Positions 24,931 through 33,193 of a stretch of DNA of 39,227 nucleotides are shown here, in pieces. The DNA is from a virus, in IMG/VR virus record IMGVR_UViG_3300008450_000124, positions 1-39,227 of that record; one strand, given 5' to 3'. The translations under genes were made by a program, and so were the position numbers. How positions within the stretch are numbered: position 1 is the first letter of the stretch; each line of letters begins with the position of its first letter. The notes beneath the pieces were generated by a model. It was not told where the DNA came from. It worked only from the letters and a program-made list of their open reading frames with translations, and made no database searches.

Positions 24931-25616
24931 GTCGAGCCCGCATCGCCCTGGAGCAGATCGCCCGTCAGTCCGCGCGCGTACCGGCCCTGGCCATCGCGTC
25001 CAGTGTGGCCGACCGTGCCAGCGGCACCTGGCCGTACATCCACACCGTGCTGCGCTCGGGCGATCTGCTCATCACCTGGACCGGCACCGCCGTCTACACC
25101 GCCACCACCGCCGGCAGCGGCACCGTGCAGACCACCATCACCCTGGCCGATGGCCGCAGTCTGCTGCTGGTGACTGGCTGCACAGCGACCAATACGGTCA
25201 CGATCAGCCGCACCAGCGGCAGCGCCGTGTCCGCGATCTATGAAGGCGCCGATGTAGCGGATCGGGTGGTCCAGGTGCAGTCAGCGTCCGGCAAGACCTC
25301 CCCCGTGCTGATCCTGGACGTTCCCGAGGTCGATCGGGGCCTGATCGCGGTGGGCGCGCGCGAATCCACCGCCACCTTGGAAGCCCTGCTGCTGTCGCCC
25401 GCGACCTCCCACACCAATCCCGGCGAGGATTACCTCACCGCCGCCGATCTGGCCGAGCGCCTGATCGAGGACGTCGAGGTCCTGACCGTCGCCTTCGGCG
25501 AACCCTGGCAGGTGGTCGGAAGCCGCATCTCGTCCGGCATCCGCCAGGATCCCTGCGAACACCGCCCGGGCGAGATCCTGATCGCCCTGGCCTGGATGCT
25601 GGAGGCGCACGGATGA
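24927..25616 (+). CDS. Hypothetical neck/tail completion protein, 229 residues
   Basis: The N-terminal ~110 residues are a Thr-rich beta domain (VYTATTAGSGTVQTTITLAD, a common phage virion type), and the C-terminal part is alpha/beta (AADLAERLIEDVEVLTVAFG, EILIALAWMLEAHG). It could be a joining or tail terminator protein. ATGA overlaps on both sides place it firmly in the joining module. Confidence 0.5.
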   Translation: MSRARIALEQIARQSARVPALAIASSVADRASGTWPYIHTVLRSGDLLITWTGTAVYTATTAGSGTVQTTITLADGRSLLLVTGCTATNTVTISRTSGSAVSAIYEGADVADRVVQVQSASGKTSPVLILDVPEVDRGLIAVGARESTATLEALLLSPATSHTNPGEDYLTAADLAERLIEDVEVLTVAFGEPWQVVGSRISSGIRQDPCEHRPGEILIALAWMLEAHG

Positions 25617-26299
25617 CCACCGGATCAGTCCAGATCGGCGGCCGGGTGTCCCCCATCCGCGTCACCGTGGAGCGCATCGAACGCACCACCGCCGGCGAGA
25701 TCAATTGGTTCTCCAAGATGGACCGGCGCCGCTGGCTGGTGCAGGCCTTCGACCGTGCCGGATGGCAATGGATTGCCGAATATCTGCCGTTGCGGTTCAA
25801 CCGTGGATATGCCACCACTCGCTTGGGCTATCGCCTCGGTGGCAAGGTGCCGTTCTACGATACAGGCCTGATGGCCAAGGTCGCCTTGAGCAAGGCCCAC
25901 GCCACCGGCATGATGGACCGCAACATCGGCCCCAAGGTGGTAATCCGCATCCCCACCCCGGAATACGTCAACAAGAATGCCGCGGTCATCGCCGCCTTCC
26001 GGGTGGTGCCGGAGTCGGAAGTCCGCTGGTTTGCCAAGATGATCGAGCGTGAACTCAAGGTCGGCCTGGCCATGGCCACCACCAAGACCGCCACCCGCGG
26101 ACCCACGGCTGGCCAGACCACCACCCGCTTGGGCACCAACAAGGCCACCGCCTGGGACGCCGACCGGGCCGCCGCCCTGCGCGGCAATCTCAACGGCACC
26201 TTGAAACTCCGCAGCCGTAACCTGCGGTCCTTCGTCCATGCCCGGGTCCAATCCAACCAGACCCCGTTCGCTGACAAACCCACCACCCCCGCAGCCTGA
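25613..26299 (+). CDS. Tail completion / HK97 gp10-like protein, tentative
   Basis: A 228-residue basic protein. The region DRRRWLVQAFDRAGWQWIAE through YLPLRFNRGYATTRLGYRLG resembles minor tail or virion morphogenesis proteins in which a helical start is followed by RF..., an aromatic/basic stretch and a loop with PFYDTGLM (compare 'pL..TG.L' in gp10/virion morphogenesis proteins). It lies directly before the tail tube gene, the usual place for tail completion proteins. Confidence 0.55.
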   Translation: MTTGSVQIGGRVSPIRVTVERIERTTAGEINWFSKMDRRRWLVQAFDRAGWQWIAEYLPLRFNRGYATTRLGYRLGGKVPFYDTGLMAKVALSKAHATGMMDRNIGPKVVIRIPTPEYVNKNAAVIAAFRVVPESEVRWFAKMIERELKVGLAMATTKTATRGPTAGQTTTRLGTNKATAWDADRAAALRGNLNGTLKLRSRNLRSFVHARVQSNQTPFADKPTTPAA

Positions 26300-26311
26300 C
26301 AGGAGAATCCC

Positions 26312-26758
26312 ATGCCCGCTGCCGCCTCCAAGAACTATCAAGTAAAGTCGGTGTCGTTTACGCCCACCGGCGGATCCATCCAAACCAAGACTGACGAAGT
26401 AGTCAACGTCGAGCACTCCGTGAATGGCGAAGTGGTAGACTGGTCCGGTGGCGGTGCCGTCGCCGTCCAAGGCCACAACGTGGAGAACATCAAGGGCTCC
26501 GTCGTCGTGACCCTGCTGGATCAGAGCATGGTCTCCGATGCCAGCTGGAAGGTCGGCGTGGCGGGCGTACTGGTGACGACCTACCAGCAACGTAAGGACG
26601 GATCCGGTGCGGTGAGCGGTGGCGACAAGACCGTCACCGGCACCTCGTCCGTGGTCACCAACGTGAGCCAAGGTCTGCCGCATCGCGGCCAGGGTACCAT
26701 CCAGATCTCCTTTGAAGTGGTAGATGCCTCGGGCGTCTACCCCTTCAGCTTCGGTTGA
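26312..26758 (+). CDS. Tail tube (major tail) protein
   Basis: A 148-residue beta-rich protein (SVSFTPTGGSIQTKTDEVVN, ENIKGSVVVTLLDQSMVSDA, QGTIQISFEVVDASGVYPF). Size, composition and position before the tail assembly chaperone and tape measure genes identify it as the probable tube subunit. AGGAG lies 9 bases before the ATG. Confidence 0.7.
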   Translation: MPAAASKNYQVKSVSFTPTGGSIQTKTDEVVNVEHSVNGEVVDWSGGGAVAVQGHNVENIKGSVVVTLLDQSMVSDASWKVGVAGVLVTTYQQRKDGSGAVSGGDKTVTGTSSVVTNVSQGLPHRGQGTIQISFEVVDASGVYPFSFG

Positions 26759-26760
26759 TC

Positions 26761-27450
26761 ATGTCCTACCTGCTCCCCGGCGTCCATGCCGCCGATGCCC
26801 TCGCCGATCCCCGCCTGGCGCGCCTGCGCCGGGCCTGCGCGCGGTGGACCGCCATACCGCATCCGGATGGCGCCCTGCTGGTGCCCACCCCCGAGACGGG
26901 TGCCGCCCGGCCCCCGACCATCCGCGCGTGGCGAGACACCGACGACGGCCTGCGCTACGGCACGCCGGATCCCCTGCCCACGATCGGCGATCTGGCCCGC
27001 CGGCATTGCCCACCCTGCACCGACGTGGATCTGGTCTGCGGGGCATCCGTCTCGTTGGCGCTGGGGGCCGCCGCCCCGCGCCGGATCCGTCTGGCGGCCA
27101 CGTCCATCCGACTGGACGAATACGCCACCCCCCTGGGCACCCTCAGCCACCACCTGCGCTGCCGCACCGTGGCCGGAGAATCCGTCCCCGATGAGGAAAC
27201 CGCCCGGCTCATCTTCCTGGCCTTGCAGGCCTGCTATCACCTCACCGAAGAAATGGCCGACGATCTCGCCCTGCTGACCACGGCCGATCTCATCCCCTGC
27301 TTGGTCGCTGTGTGGGGTGGCGACCCAAAAGCCGCCGCCGGCGGTGGGCCTATCTCACAGCAGCCGCCGCCGGCCTCATCCGCGATCCCGTCCTGTGTCC
27401 CCTTGAACTCGAATCCATCGCCGACCACGCCGAAAAACGCCTTGCCCTGA
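26761..27450 (+). CDS. Tail assembly chaperone, G-type product
   Basis: Start ATG 26761 lies two bases after the tube stop; an in-frame TTG at 26755 is less likely. The 229-residue product has Cys-rich IGDLARRHCPPCTDVDLVCG and a helical C-terminal half (EETARLIFLALQACYHLTEE). Placement between tail tube and tape measure genes is that of lambda G. The zero-frame end after codon 190 is low-complexity, whereas the -1 frame from the slippery site encodes an orderly helical extension, so ribosomes probably make two products. Confidence 0.75.
   Translation: MSYLLPGVHAADALADPRLARLRRACARWTAIPHPDGALLVPTPETGAARPPTIRAWRDTDDGLRYGTPDPLPTIGDLARRHCPPCTDVDLVCGASVSLALGAAAPRRIRLAATSIRLDEYATPLGTLSHHLRCRTVAGESVPDEETARLIFLALQACYHLTEEMADDLALLTTADLIPCLVAVWGGDPKAAAGGGPISQQPPPASSAIPSCVPLNSNPSPTTPKNALP
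27324..27348 (+). promoter_or_regulatory. Programmed -1 frameshift site CCCAAAA with downstream hairpin
   Basis: CCCAAAA at 27324-27330 fits X-XXY-YYZ in the correct phase (zero-frame codons CCA and AAA). One base later CCGCC (27332-27336) and GGCGG (27340-27344) can pair around loop GCC. Such a slippery site with a stem is the classic signal in tail chaperone genes. Confidence 0.85.
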
Positions 27451-27458
27451 TGCGATAA
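27330..27458 (+). CDS. Frameshift extension of the tail assembly chaperone (GT product)
   Basis: Reading -1 from base 27330 gives 42 residues: SRRRRWAYLTAAAAGLIRD..., then PLELESIADHAEKRLALMR and stop TAA 27456-27458. This ends 3 bases before the tape measure ATG, as lambda GT does before H. The fusion would be 190 + 42 = 232 residues, almost the same length as the 229-residue G-type product, so the frameshift swaps the C-terminus rather than adding a long domain. Confidence 0.8.
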   Translation, partial: SRRRRWAYLTAAAAGLIRDPVLCPLELESIADHAEKRLALMR

Positions 27459-27461
27459 CCC

Positions 27462-28559
27462 ATGAGCACCGAAGCCAAGATCGTCTTTTCCGGCAACAGC
27501 ACCGGCGCCGAAGCAGCGGCAACCAAGGCTGCCGCCGGACTGAAAAAGATTGAGACCGCTGCCCGGTCTGCGGGTGCGGCTGCCGATAACCTCGGGGCCA
27601 AGATCCAGAAGATCAAAGGCCCCACCGCGGCCGAAGGAGCCCTACGTGCCATCAGCCGTGGCGGTGGCGTGGTCGGCAGCACCGCCGGCCGGGTCGCCGA
27701 AAGCATCCAGGCCGGCGGCAAGTTCGGCGGTGGGATCATGGCCCTGGGTCTGGCCGCCACCGCTGCCAGCCTGGCCCTGCACGCCCTGGTCGCGGCCAGC
27801 GACCGGGCCGCGGAACAGGCAGGACGGGTTGCGGAGGGTATGCTCACCCTGGACCGGGCGCGCAAGTCAGCGGTGGGCGCAGCGGATCAAGCCGCCCTGG
27901 AGAAGACCGAGATTCTGCGCGGACTGCTCGGGATCGGCGGTCAAGGCGCGGTGGATATGGCCACCAGCCTGGAAAAGCAAGGAGTCCTCGGAGCGTCCGA
28001 AGGTCTGACCACGCTGTATCGCGCCAACATGGCCAGCCCTGCCGCGATCAACGCCGCCCGCCGGGCCAGCCAGACTGGACAGATGGGCTTTGAGACGGCG
28101 GCCGGGATCATCACGCAAGGCACGTCCCTGACGGGTTCCGTGGATGAAGACGCCATGCGCATCCTGCGTAATGGCAACATCGCCACCCAACACCGCAGCA
28201 TATCCCAGATGGTGAGTGCTGCCGCAGGCGCATCAGGAGTACTCGATCGCATCCGGACCGGCCAAGGCGAAACCACAGCAGCGGCCTTGGTCCGGGGGCA
28301 GAATCAGAACTTGCCCTATAGTGATCCATTGCGCGATGCCTATGCCACTGTGGCGCATCCGGAACTGGTGGCGCGGCAAAAGGTCAATGAAGCCTTGGAA
28401 GAACAAGAACGAGTCCTGCGCGCCCAGACCGATGCGGCTTGGCTGTTCGTGGAGGTTCTCAAGGAAATGGGGTCCTGGGTAGGCATGTCTGATGGATCAA
28501 AGACCATGCAGCTCAAACGGCACGTCGAGGTCCGTCGTCAGGTTGTTGGTGGAGGATAA
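27462..28559 (+). CDS. Tape measure protein, short
   Basis: A 365-residue protein directly after the chaperone gene. The N-terminus (GAEAAATKAAAGLKKIETAA and following) is the Ala-rich helical start typical of tape measure proteins. A hydrophobic stretch (FGGGIMALGLAATAASLALH, ~90-110) could enter the host membrane during DNA delivery. Residues ~151-265 (LRGLLGIGGQGAVD ... DEDAMRILRNGN ... QMVSAAAGA) form a domain also found in the membrane-anchored gene at 35718-36395. The short length predicts a short tail, tens of nanometres. The role of length in tail measurement is established; the estimate is inference. Confidence 0.8.
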   Translation: MSTEAKIVFSGNSTGAEAAATKAAAGLKKIETAARSAGAAADNLGAKIQKIKGPTAAEGALRAISRGGGVVGSTAGRVAESIQAGGKFGGGIMALGLAATAASLALHALVAASDRAAEQAGRVAEGMLTLDRARKSAVGAADQAALEKTEILRGLLGIGGQGAVDMATSLEKQGVLGASEGLTTLYRANMASPAAINAARRASQTGQMGFETAAGIITQGTSLTGSVDEDAMRILRNGNIATQHRSISQMVSAAAGASGVLDRIRTGQGETTAAALVRGQNQNLPYSDPLRDAYATVAHPELVARQKVNEALEEQERVLRAQTDAAWLFVEVLKEMGSWVGMSDGSKTMQLKRHVEVRRQVVGGG

Positions 28560-28562
28560 ACC

Positions 28563-28973
28563 ATGCCCACCCCTCAAATCGGCACTGTTGCCTTCGCCGT
28601 TTGGCAGGGACCACCCCTGCCCCAGTTCCTCACCGTGCATCAGGCCACCCACCGGATGGGAGAGCAAGGCGAGATTATCGAAGCCTACGGCAGCCAAGCC
28701 CCGCCCATCACCGTGGACCTGCTGACGTATAGTCAGACCACCGCCGACAGGGATGCGCGCGTCCAGGCAATCAGCGCCCTGCATGGAACCGTGGTGGAAT
28801 GCCGCGACTGCCTGGATCAGACCGCGTATGCACTGGTGCGTGTGGCCAGGCCGCCGCACGCACGCGCCTGCCCCGTCGGCTTTGGCATCCCCGTCAACGG
28901 CACCCTGGTCCGCACCTCTTGGCAGATCACCTGCCAAGTCGAACTCATCAGACAACCGACACCCACCCCATGA
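28563..28973 (+). CDS. Minor tail protein, 136 residues
   Basis: Lies 3 bases after the tape measure gene. A strand-rich protein (PPITVDLLTYSQTTADRDAR) with Cys/Asp-rich VECRDCLDQTAYALVRVARP and a beta end (TSWQITCQVELIRQP). Position fits a distal tail or tail-tip protein that follows the tape measure. ATGA overlap with the next gene. Confidence 0.6.
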   Translation: MPTPQIGTVAFAVWQGPPLPQFLTVHQATHRMGEQGEIIEAYGSQAPPITVDLLTYSQTTADRDARVQAISALHGTVVECRDCLDQTAYALVRVARPPHARACPVGFGIPVNGTLVRTSWQITCQVELIRQPTPTP

Positions 28974-31459
28974 CCCTCCCCTGCTATGCCTGGCTCTGCA
29001 CGCCGGTCGGCTCGGTGCCGCCCTACGCGTTCCCCTTCTCAACCGAGATAGGCCAATGGCGTCGCTGCCCTCGTCTGATCGTGGAATCCTATACGATCGC
29101 GGCCCGTGGCCGAGGATCCGCATCCTTTCAACTGTTACACAACCACTACCGAGAACCGGGCCACAGCCCCGTCATCGACGTGGATCCGATTGTGGCCGGA
29201 CAATGGGTCATCATCACCGAAGGCGCTGAACTCCAAACCAATACCATGGTCTGGCTGGGCCGCATCTCGGCCGTGTTAGAGGCCCCCTTGGCTGCGGAAC
29301 TGCACGGGACCGGCACCGTGACAGCCGAAGGCATGAACGAGGCCTGCTCGGCCATGCGGTTGGACACCTGGGTCTGGGACAATCCAGATGCCGCCTACGG
29401 CAATCGCGTCATGACCCCGCCCACTGCCAATTTCCAGCGCGGAGATGGGGTTATCGTGGGAAATGCCAAGGCATTCACAGACAACGGGCTCCCGCCCGGT
29501 CTGACCTCGGTCTATGTTTTCGCACGCAAGGCCTCAGAGTGCGGAACCGCTGCCGGCAAGATATTCACCCGCAAGCGACTGCTCGATCATGTCCTGCGCT
29601 ATGCGTTCCAAGGTGCAGTGCAAAGGGAAGGCAGCGATGCAAGCGAATTGATCCTGCCCAGACCTGAGTTGATCTATCAGGTGGCAGACATTGCAACGGT
29701 CATCGATGATACCACGCACCCAGAAGTTTTCCCCCTGATCGACCTGACCCTCACCGATCTTCTGGACATGGTCGCCCCGGAATCCCTCGGCCTGTCATGG
29801 GACATCATCCCTAGCATCACGTCCGGGCAGATAGGCTGGACCATCGTTCCCTCCTGTACCACCACCACCCCCTGCTTTGCCGATGTGCCAGGCTGCAAGG
29901 CCGACGTGGTGTCCGTCACCACCACATCCGATGAACTCACGGGATACGAACTCTCCGAGGTCATCGGCGACTGCTGGGATCAAGTCGTGGTACGGGGTGC
30001 GCCGATCGTGTTCGGGGTGACGGTTGGCTACAAGGACCGGAACTTCCAAAAAGTGTGGTCAGATGCGCTACAAACTGATTTCAAGGATGCCAAGGGAGAA
30101 ACCGCAACCGTCAACGCAAACCGCCAGGAACGGGCCTTGCCCAAATACGCCGCGGTGGGACGCCGGTTTGTGGTCACCAGTACCCATGAGTGGGACATCC
30201 GCTCACAAGCGGAACCGATCAGTGGGTCGGTGGATTTATCCAGTGGCATCGAATACGGGACCGGCGTGGTGCCCTTGATCCCACGGGTGGTCTACGGATC
30301 GACCTCTGGCAGCCATGATGCCGTGATCAGTCTGGCCGGAACATCCTACACAGCGTTCAAGATCGACCCCGCTACCAGCCGTGCTCCGTATCAACCCCTG
30401 TCGCGACTGCTGCCAGACCTCCCCTGGCCCAAAGGCATGACGATCGGGACATCGGGTGTGATCCTTGATAGCCGCACCGACGACGAAAAAGCCCGCCCCT
30501 GTTGGCTAGAACCGCGTCTGTTTCGGTATGTCACCGCGACCACCACCTGGACCGATCTGCTCAGGCAGGACCAGACCGAACGGCCGCAGATGCGGGCCGA
30601 TGATGCCGGATTGATCCTCGACATCGACTACAGCGACCAAGAGTACCTGCTCCGGAACCGGATCACCAGTTGGTATGGACTGCTGCAGCCAGTCATCGAC
30701 TGGCAGGAACTGGCTCTCACCCTGGCCCTCGAATCCGACCAGCGACTGGAATCCGTGCGCTATCGTCTCGGCACCCGCGCTGACACGTCGCCCTCCCGCG
30801 TGTTGATCATCGACCGGCAGGACCTCTGCACCTGGATCCTGCGCAAAGGCGCGGTTATCGGCTTGAAAGACGACGGAACCCCGGCCCGCAACACCAGTTT
30901 CGACATCATGGTCCGGGATGACTATCCCATCGCCGACCGCCTCTGTGCCGCCATCGCCGCCGCCGTGTTTTCAACCCGACGCGCGGCAACGCTCCGTGTC
31001 CGCGGCGATCGCAAGCCAACGTGGATGGCCCTAGGGCAAGGAATCGACAAGATTATTGATAAGATACGCATTGCCGGAACGACCGTAACCGGTTTCAGTA
31101 ACGCTGCCACCGATACCATCGACGCGAGTGGACACGGGTACAGTGATGGGGATTCCATCGTCTTTTCTGAACCCCCGCCAGGACTGAACGCTGGGACTAC
31201 TTATTATGTCACCAATGCAAGTTATGGTCATTATCAGGTGAGTTCGTCACCAGGAGGAGAACCTTTACCCATGGTGAATGGAGCCGTCAGTTCAGATCGG
31301 GTTAAACAGGCCAGTCACGAGATCGGCACCGTCATCGTCGAGATCCAGCGCACCTGCCAAGGTCGTCCGGGATGGATCGTCCGCACCCAGGCCGGCACCG
31401 CCATGCCCACCACCCCCCGCCGCACAGGTCCTGACCGACCCTGGAATCTCGTCCCATGA
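28970..31459 (+). CDS. Tail tip / tail-associated protein, 829 residues
   Basis: Start ATG 28970 gives an ATGA overlap. Much of it is alpha/beta with conserved-looking segments (FARKASECGTAAGKIFTRKR, VRYRLGTRADTSPSRVLIID), consistent with a tail hub/tip protein after the tape measure gene. Residues ~700-765 (about 31070-31265) form a module, DASGHGYSDGDSIVFS with AGTTYYVTNAS and a beta end, resembling the small FCCH-like beta inserts common in phage fibre and tip proteins. That stretch is AT-richer than its surroundings. Confidence 0.6.
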   Translation: MTLPCYAWLCTPVGSVPPYAFPFSTEIGQWRRCPRLIVESYTIAARGRGSASFQLLHNHYREPGHSPVIDVDPIVAGQWVIITEGAELQTNTMVWLGRISAVLEAPLAAELHGTGTVTAEGMNEACSAMRLDTWVWDNPDAAYGNRVMTPPTANFQRGDGVIVGNAKAFTDNGLPPGLTSVYVFARKASECGTAAGKIFTRKRLLDHVLRYAFQGAVQREGSDASELILPRPELIYQVADIATVIDDTTHPEVFPLIDLTLTDLLDMVAPESLGLSWDIIPSITSGQIGWTIVPSCTTTTPCFADVPGCKADVVSVTTTSDELTGYELSEVIGDCWDQVVVRGAPIVFGVTVGYKDRNFQKVWSDALQTDFKDAKGETATVNANRQERALPKYAAVGRRFVVTSTHEWDIRSQAEPISGSVDLSSGIEYGTGVVPLIPRVVYGSTSGSHDAVISLAGTSYTAFKIDPATSRAPYQPLSRLLPDLPWPKGMTIGTSGVILDSRTDDEKARPCWLEPRLFRYVTATTTWTDLLRQDQTERPQMRADDAGLILDIDYSDQEYLLRNRITSWYGLLQPVIDWQELALTLALESDQRLESVRYRLGTRADTSPSRVLIIDRQDLCTWILRKGAVIGLKDDGTPARNTSFDIMVRDDYPIADRLCAAIAAAVFSTRRAATLRVRGDRKPTWMALGQGIDKIIDKIRIAGTTVTGFSNAATDTIDASGHGYSDGDSIVFSEPPPGLNAGTTYYVTNASYGHYQVSSSPGGEPLPMVNGAVSSDRVKQASHEIGTVIVEIQRTCQGRPGWIVRTQAGTAMPTTPRRTGPDRPWNLVP

Positions 31460-31911
31460 CCACCCTGCGCACGTCCCGCGATCTGATCCAGCGCCGCGAT
31501 GATCGCGCGCGCTTGGTATTGCCCGGAAAACTGCGGCAACAGACCATCACCACCATCATCATCGCCCAGGGCAATAAGATCCTGGACGCCGACGCCTGTT
31601 ACGGGACCATTTATGGCGGCAAGAACGCCGCTGCTGCGATCACCACGGTGCCGTCGGCCTCGCCGTCACTGTCGGCCGGCGGCACCTATACCGACGGTCT
31701 GTGCGCCGGATCGCTGCTGGAGTCCGGATCTACCAGCCCGGTATGGGTGGCAAATAAAGTCAACCTAGGCGGCGGCGGCCCTGACCTGAGCGATACCACC
31801 GGCACGCTGATCGAGGGCATGCTCATCATGTCCCGCTATCGGGTGCAACTGCCAATTTCTGGTGGCGGTGGTGCCGTGGCTGATGTTTTCCTGCCATGGT
31901 ATATCGGGTAA
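31456..31911 (+). CDS. Hypothetical tail protein, 151 residues
   Basis: ATGA overlap with the tail-tip gene. A basic helical N-terminus (TSRDLIQRRDDRARLVLPGK) is followed by a Ser/Thr/Gly-rich beta part (GGTYTDGLCAGSLLESGSTS) with PISGGGGAVADVFLPWYIG at the end. Probably a fibre-attachment or chaperone-like protein; not recognised. Confidence 0.55.
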   Translation: MTTLRTSRDLIQRRDDRARLVLPGKLRQQTITTIIIAQGNKILDADACYGTIYGGKNAAAAITTVPSASPSLSAGGTYTDGLCAGSLLESGSTSPVWVANKVNLGGGGPDLSDTTGTLIEGMLIMSRYRVQLPISGGGGAVADVFLPWYIG

Positions 31912-31915
31912 CATC

Positions 31916-33118
31916 ATGGCTACTGTACTGTGGGCCAATGTGGCCGGAACCCCACCAGACCCGCCTCGCTTGGTGGCCTATTTCGATCCATCGGATGAAC
32001 CGCCGCGGATCTACCGACCGTCGATGGTGCAGCCATTTTTTCGCAACGATTGGGCATGGCAAATAGCACAAGCATTACCGTCTCCCAGCGTGTCCGTGGA
32101 TGCCATATCACGATCCACCGGACATAGCAGGATGCGAGGCTTCCGCGTGGTCACGGATCCGACCACCGCGCCGACCTATACCATCGCCACACTGTGGGGG
32201 GACCCTGTCTGGCATCGAAACGGCTCCGGGCTTATTGACTACCCTGACGGTCCCGCCGATTACCAGATCGACACAGCGATCTATGGCGGCGGTGGCACCA
32301 TCACCTATTTCGGTCTGGACGCTACCCGTAAATCGCTGCTGGGTGGCTATTTCTATCCGGCCCCGGACGCCGTAGGACATGATATGGCCACGGTCAACAT
32401 CGGCGATGTTTTGGCCGGATCCGGACATGCCTGCGACGAAAGGTGGGCGCGACTGCTGACACCCCTGCCGACTGCGGTGCCGACCTACCAGACCAGAGGT
32501 GGTGTCATGGACCGTGGAAATGGTCCAGAAAGGTGCAGAATCATCCGTGGACCAGCCAACCGACAAAATTATCTCGGCTACTCGGGCTATACCCAGACCA
32601 TCATCCTGCCCGTGGATGCTCCGCAAGACTTATACACCGTCGAACCAGCCATTTTGACCGGCACGAGAAAACAGGGAACGCAGGTTGGTGGAACCACTTA
32701 TAATCATACCCATTTTGGCCTGCCCCCGAGCGTGCATGCTAAGATGGCCAGATCAGTCACGGCTGGACAGCCTGCCCCGGAATATCGCCTCACCCTGCGT
32801 CTGTGGCTCTCCGCCGATGACTTTTTTAGCCCTAGCACGACCCATACCCTGGCCAGCGGAACCATGACCAAGGACGGGACCGCGCTGGGAACCGACTACT
32901 ATTATGCACAAGAAATACAATCCTTGTCGGGATACAGCGTCGGGAACCACCTGTATTTTTCACTGCAAGGCGAAACCCGAGAATCAGGCGGATCCTGGTC
33001 AGACGCCAACGTGGCATTGAGGCATACGGCACCTTGCGGATGGCCGTACTGGGCAATCGGAGAGGACCAGGACATGGGCCTTCCCTTCATCCCCACGCCG
33101 ATCTTCAAGCGGGATTAG
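31916..33118 (+). CDS. Distal tail / receptor-binding protein candidate, 400 residues
   Basis: Start ATG 31916, four bases after the previous stop. Tyr-, Thr- and Gly-rich beta protein (LGGYFYPAPDAVGHDMATVN, NYLGYSGYTQTIILPVDAPQ, EYRLTLRLWLSADDFFSPST, SVGNHLYFSLQGETRESGGS), as in tail-tip or spike proteins. It is the last large gene of the tail module, a usual place for receptor-binding proteins. Codon use is less GC-rich than in the head genes. Confidence 0.55.
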   Translation: MATVLWANVAGTPPDPPRLVAYFDPSDEPPRIYRPSMVQPFFRNDWAWQIAQALPSPSVSVDAISRSTGHSRMRGFRVVTDPTTAPTYTIATLWGDPVWHRNGSGLIDYPDGPADYQIDTAIYGGGGTITYFGLDATRKSLLGGYFYPAPDAVGHDMATVNIGDVLAGSGHACDERWARLLTPLPTAVPTYQTRGGVMDRGNGPERCRIIRGPANRQNYLGYSGYTQTIILPVDAPQDLYTVEPAILTGTRKQGTQVGGTTYNHTHFGLPPSVHAKMARSVTAGQPAPEYRLTLRLWLSADDFFSPSTTHTLASGTMTKDGTALGTDYYYAQEIQSLSGYSVGNHLYFSLQGETRESGGSWSDANVALRHTAPCGWPYWAIGEDQDMGLPFIPTPIFKRD

Positions 33119-33132
33119 TCGCCGATAGAAAA

Positions 33133-33165
33133 AAACATTTGACATAGGCCCAGCGGGCCTATGCT
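33133..33165 (+). promoter_or_regulatory. Promoter-like site with embedded palindrome (AT-rich motif copy 3)
   Basis: AAACATTTGACA resembles the AT-rich motifs at 11565 and 17398. TTGACA (33139-33144) and TATGCT (33160-33165) are -35/-10-like boxes with a short 15-base spacer. The perfect palindrome ATAGGCCCAGCGGGCCTAT (33143-33161) fills the spacer. A regulator bound there would block the promoter. The next gene starts 50 bases after TTGACA. Confidence 0.5.
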
Positions 33166-33193
33166 GGCGCTCATCACCCGCGGGAGACAGACC

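Noticed and set aside
21685-33118. Diversity-generating retroelement acting on fibre genes
   Set aside because: No reverse transcriptase and no template/variable repeat pair with adenine-specific changes was seen.
33143-33161. The ATAGGCCC/GGGCCTAT palindrome as terminator of the tail operon
   Set aside because: No U run follows on the + strand, and it is embedded between -35- and -10-like boxes.
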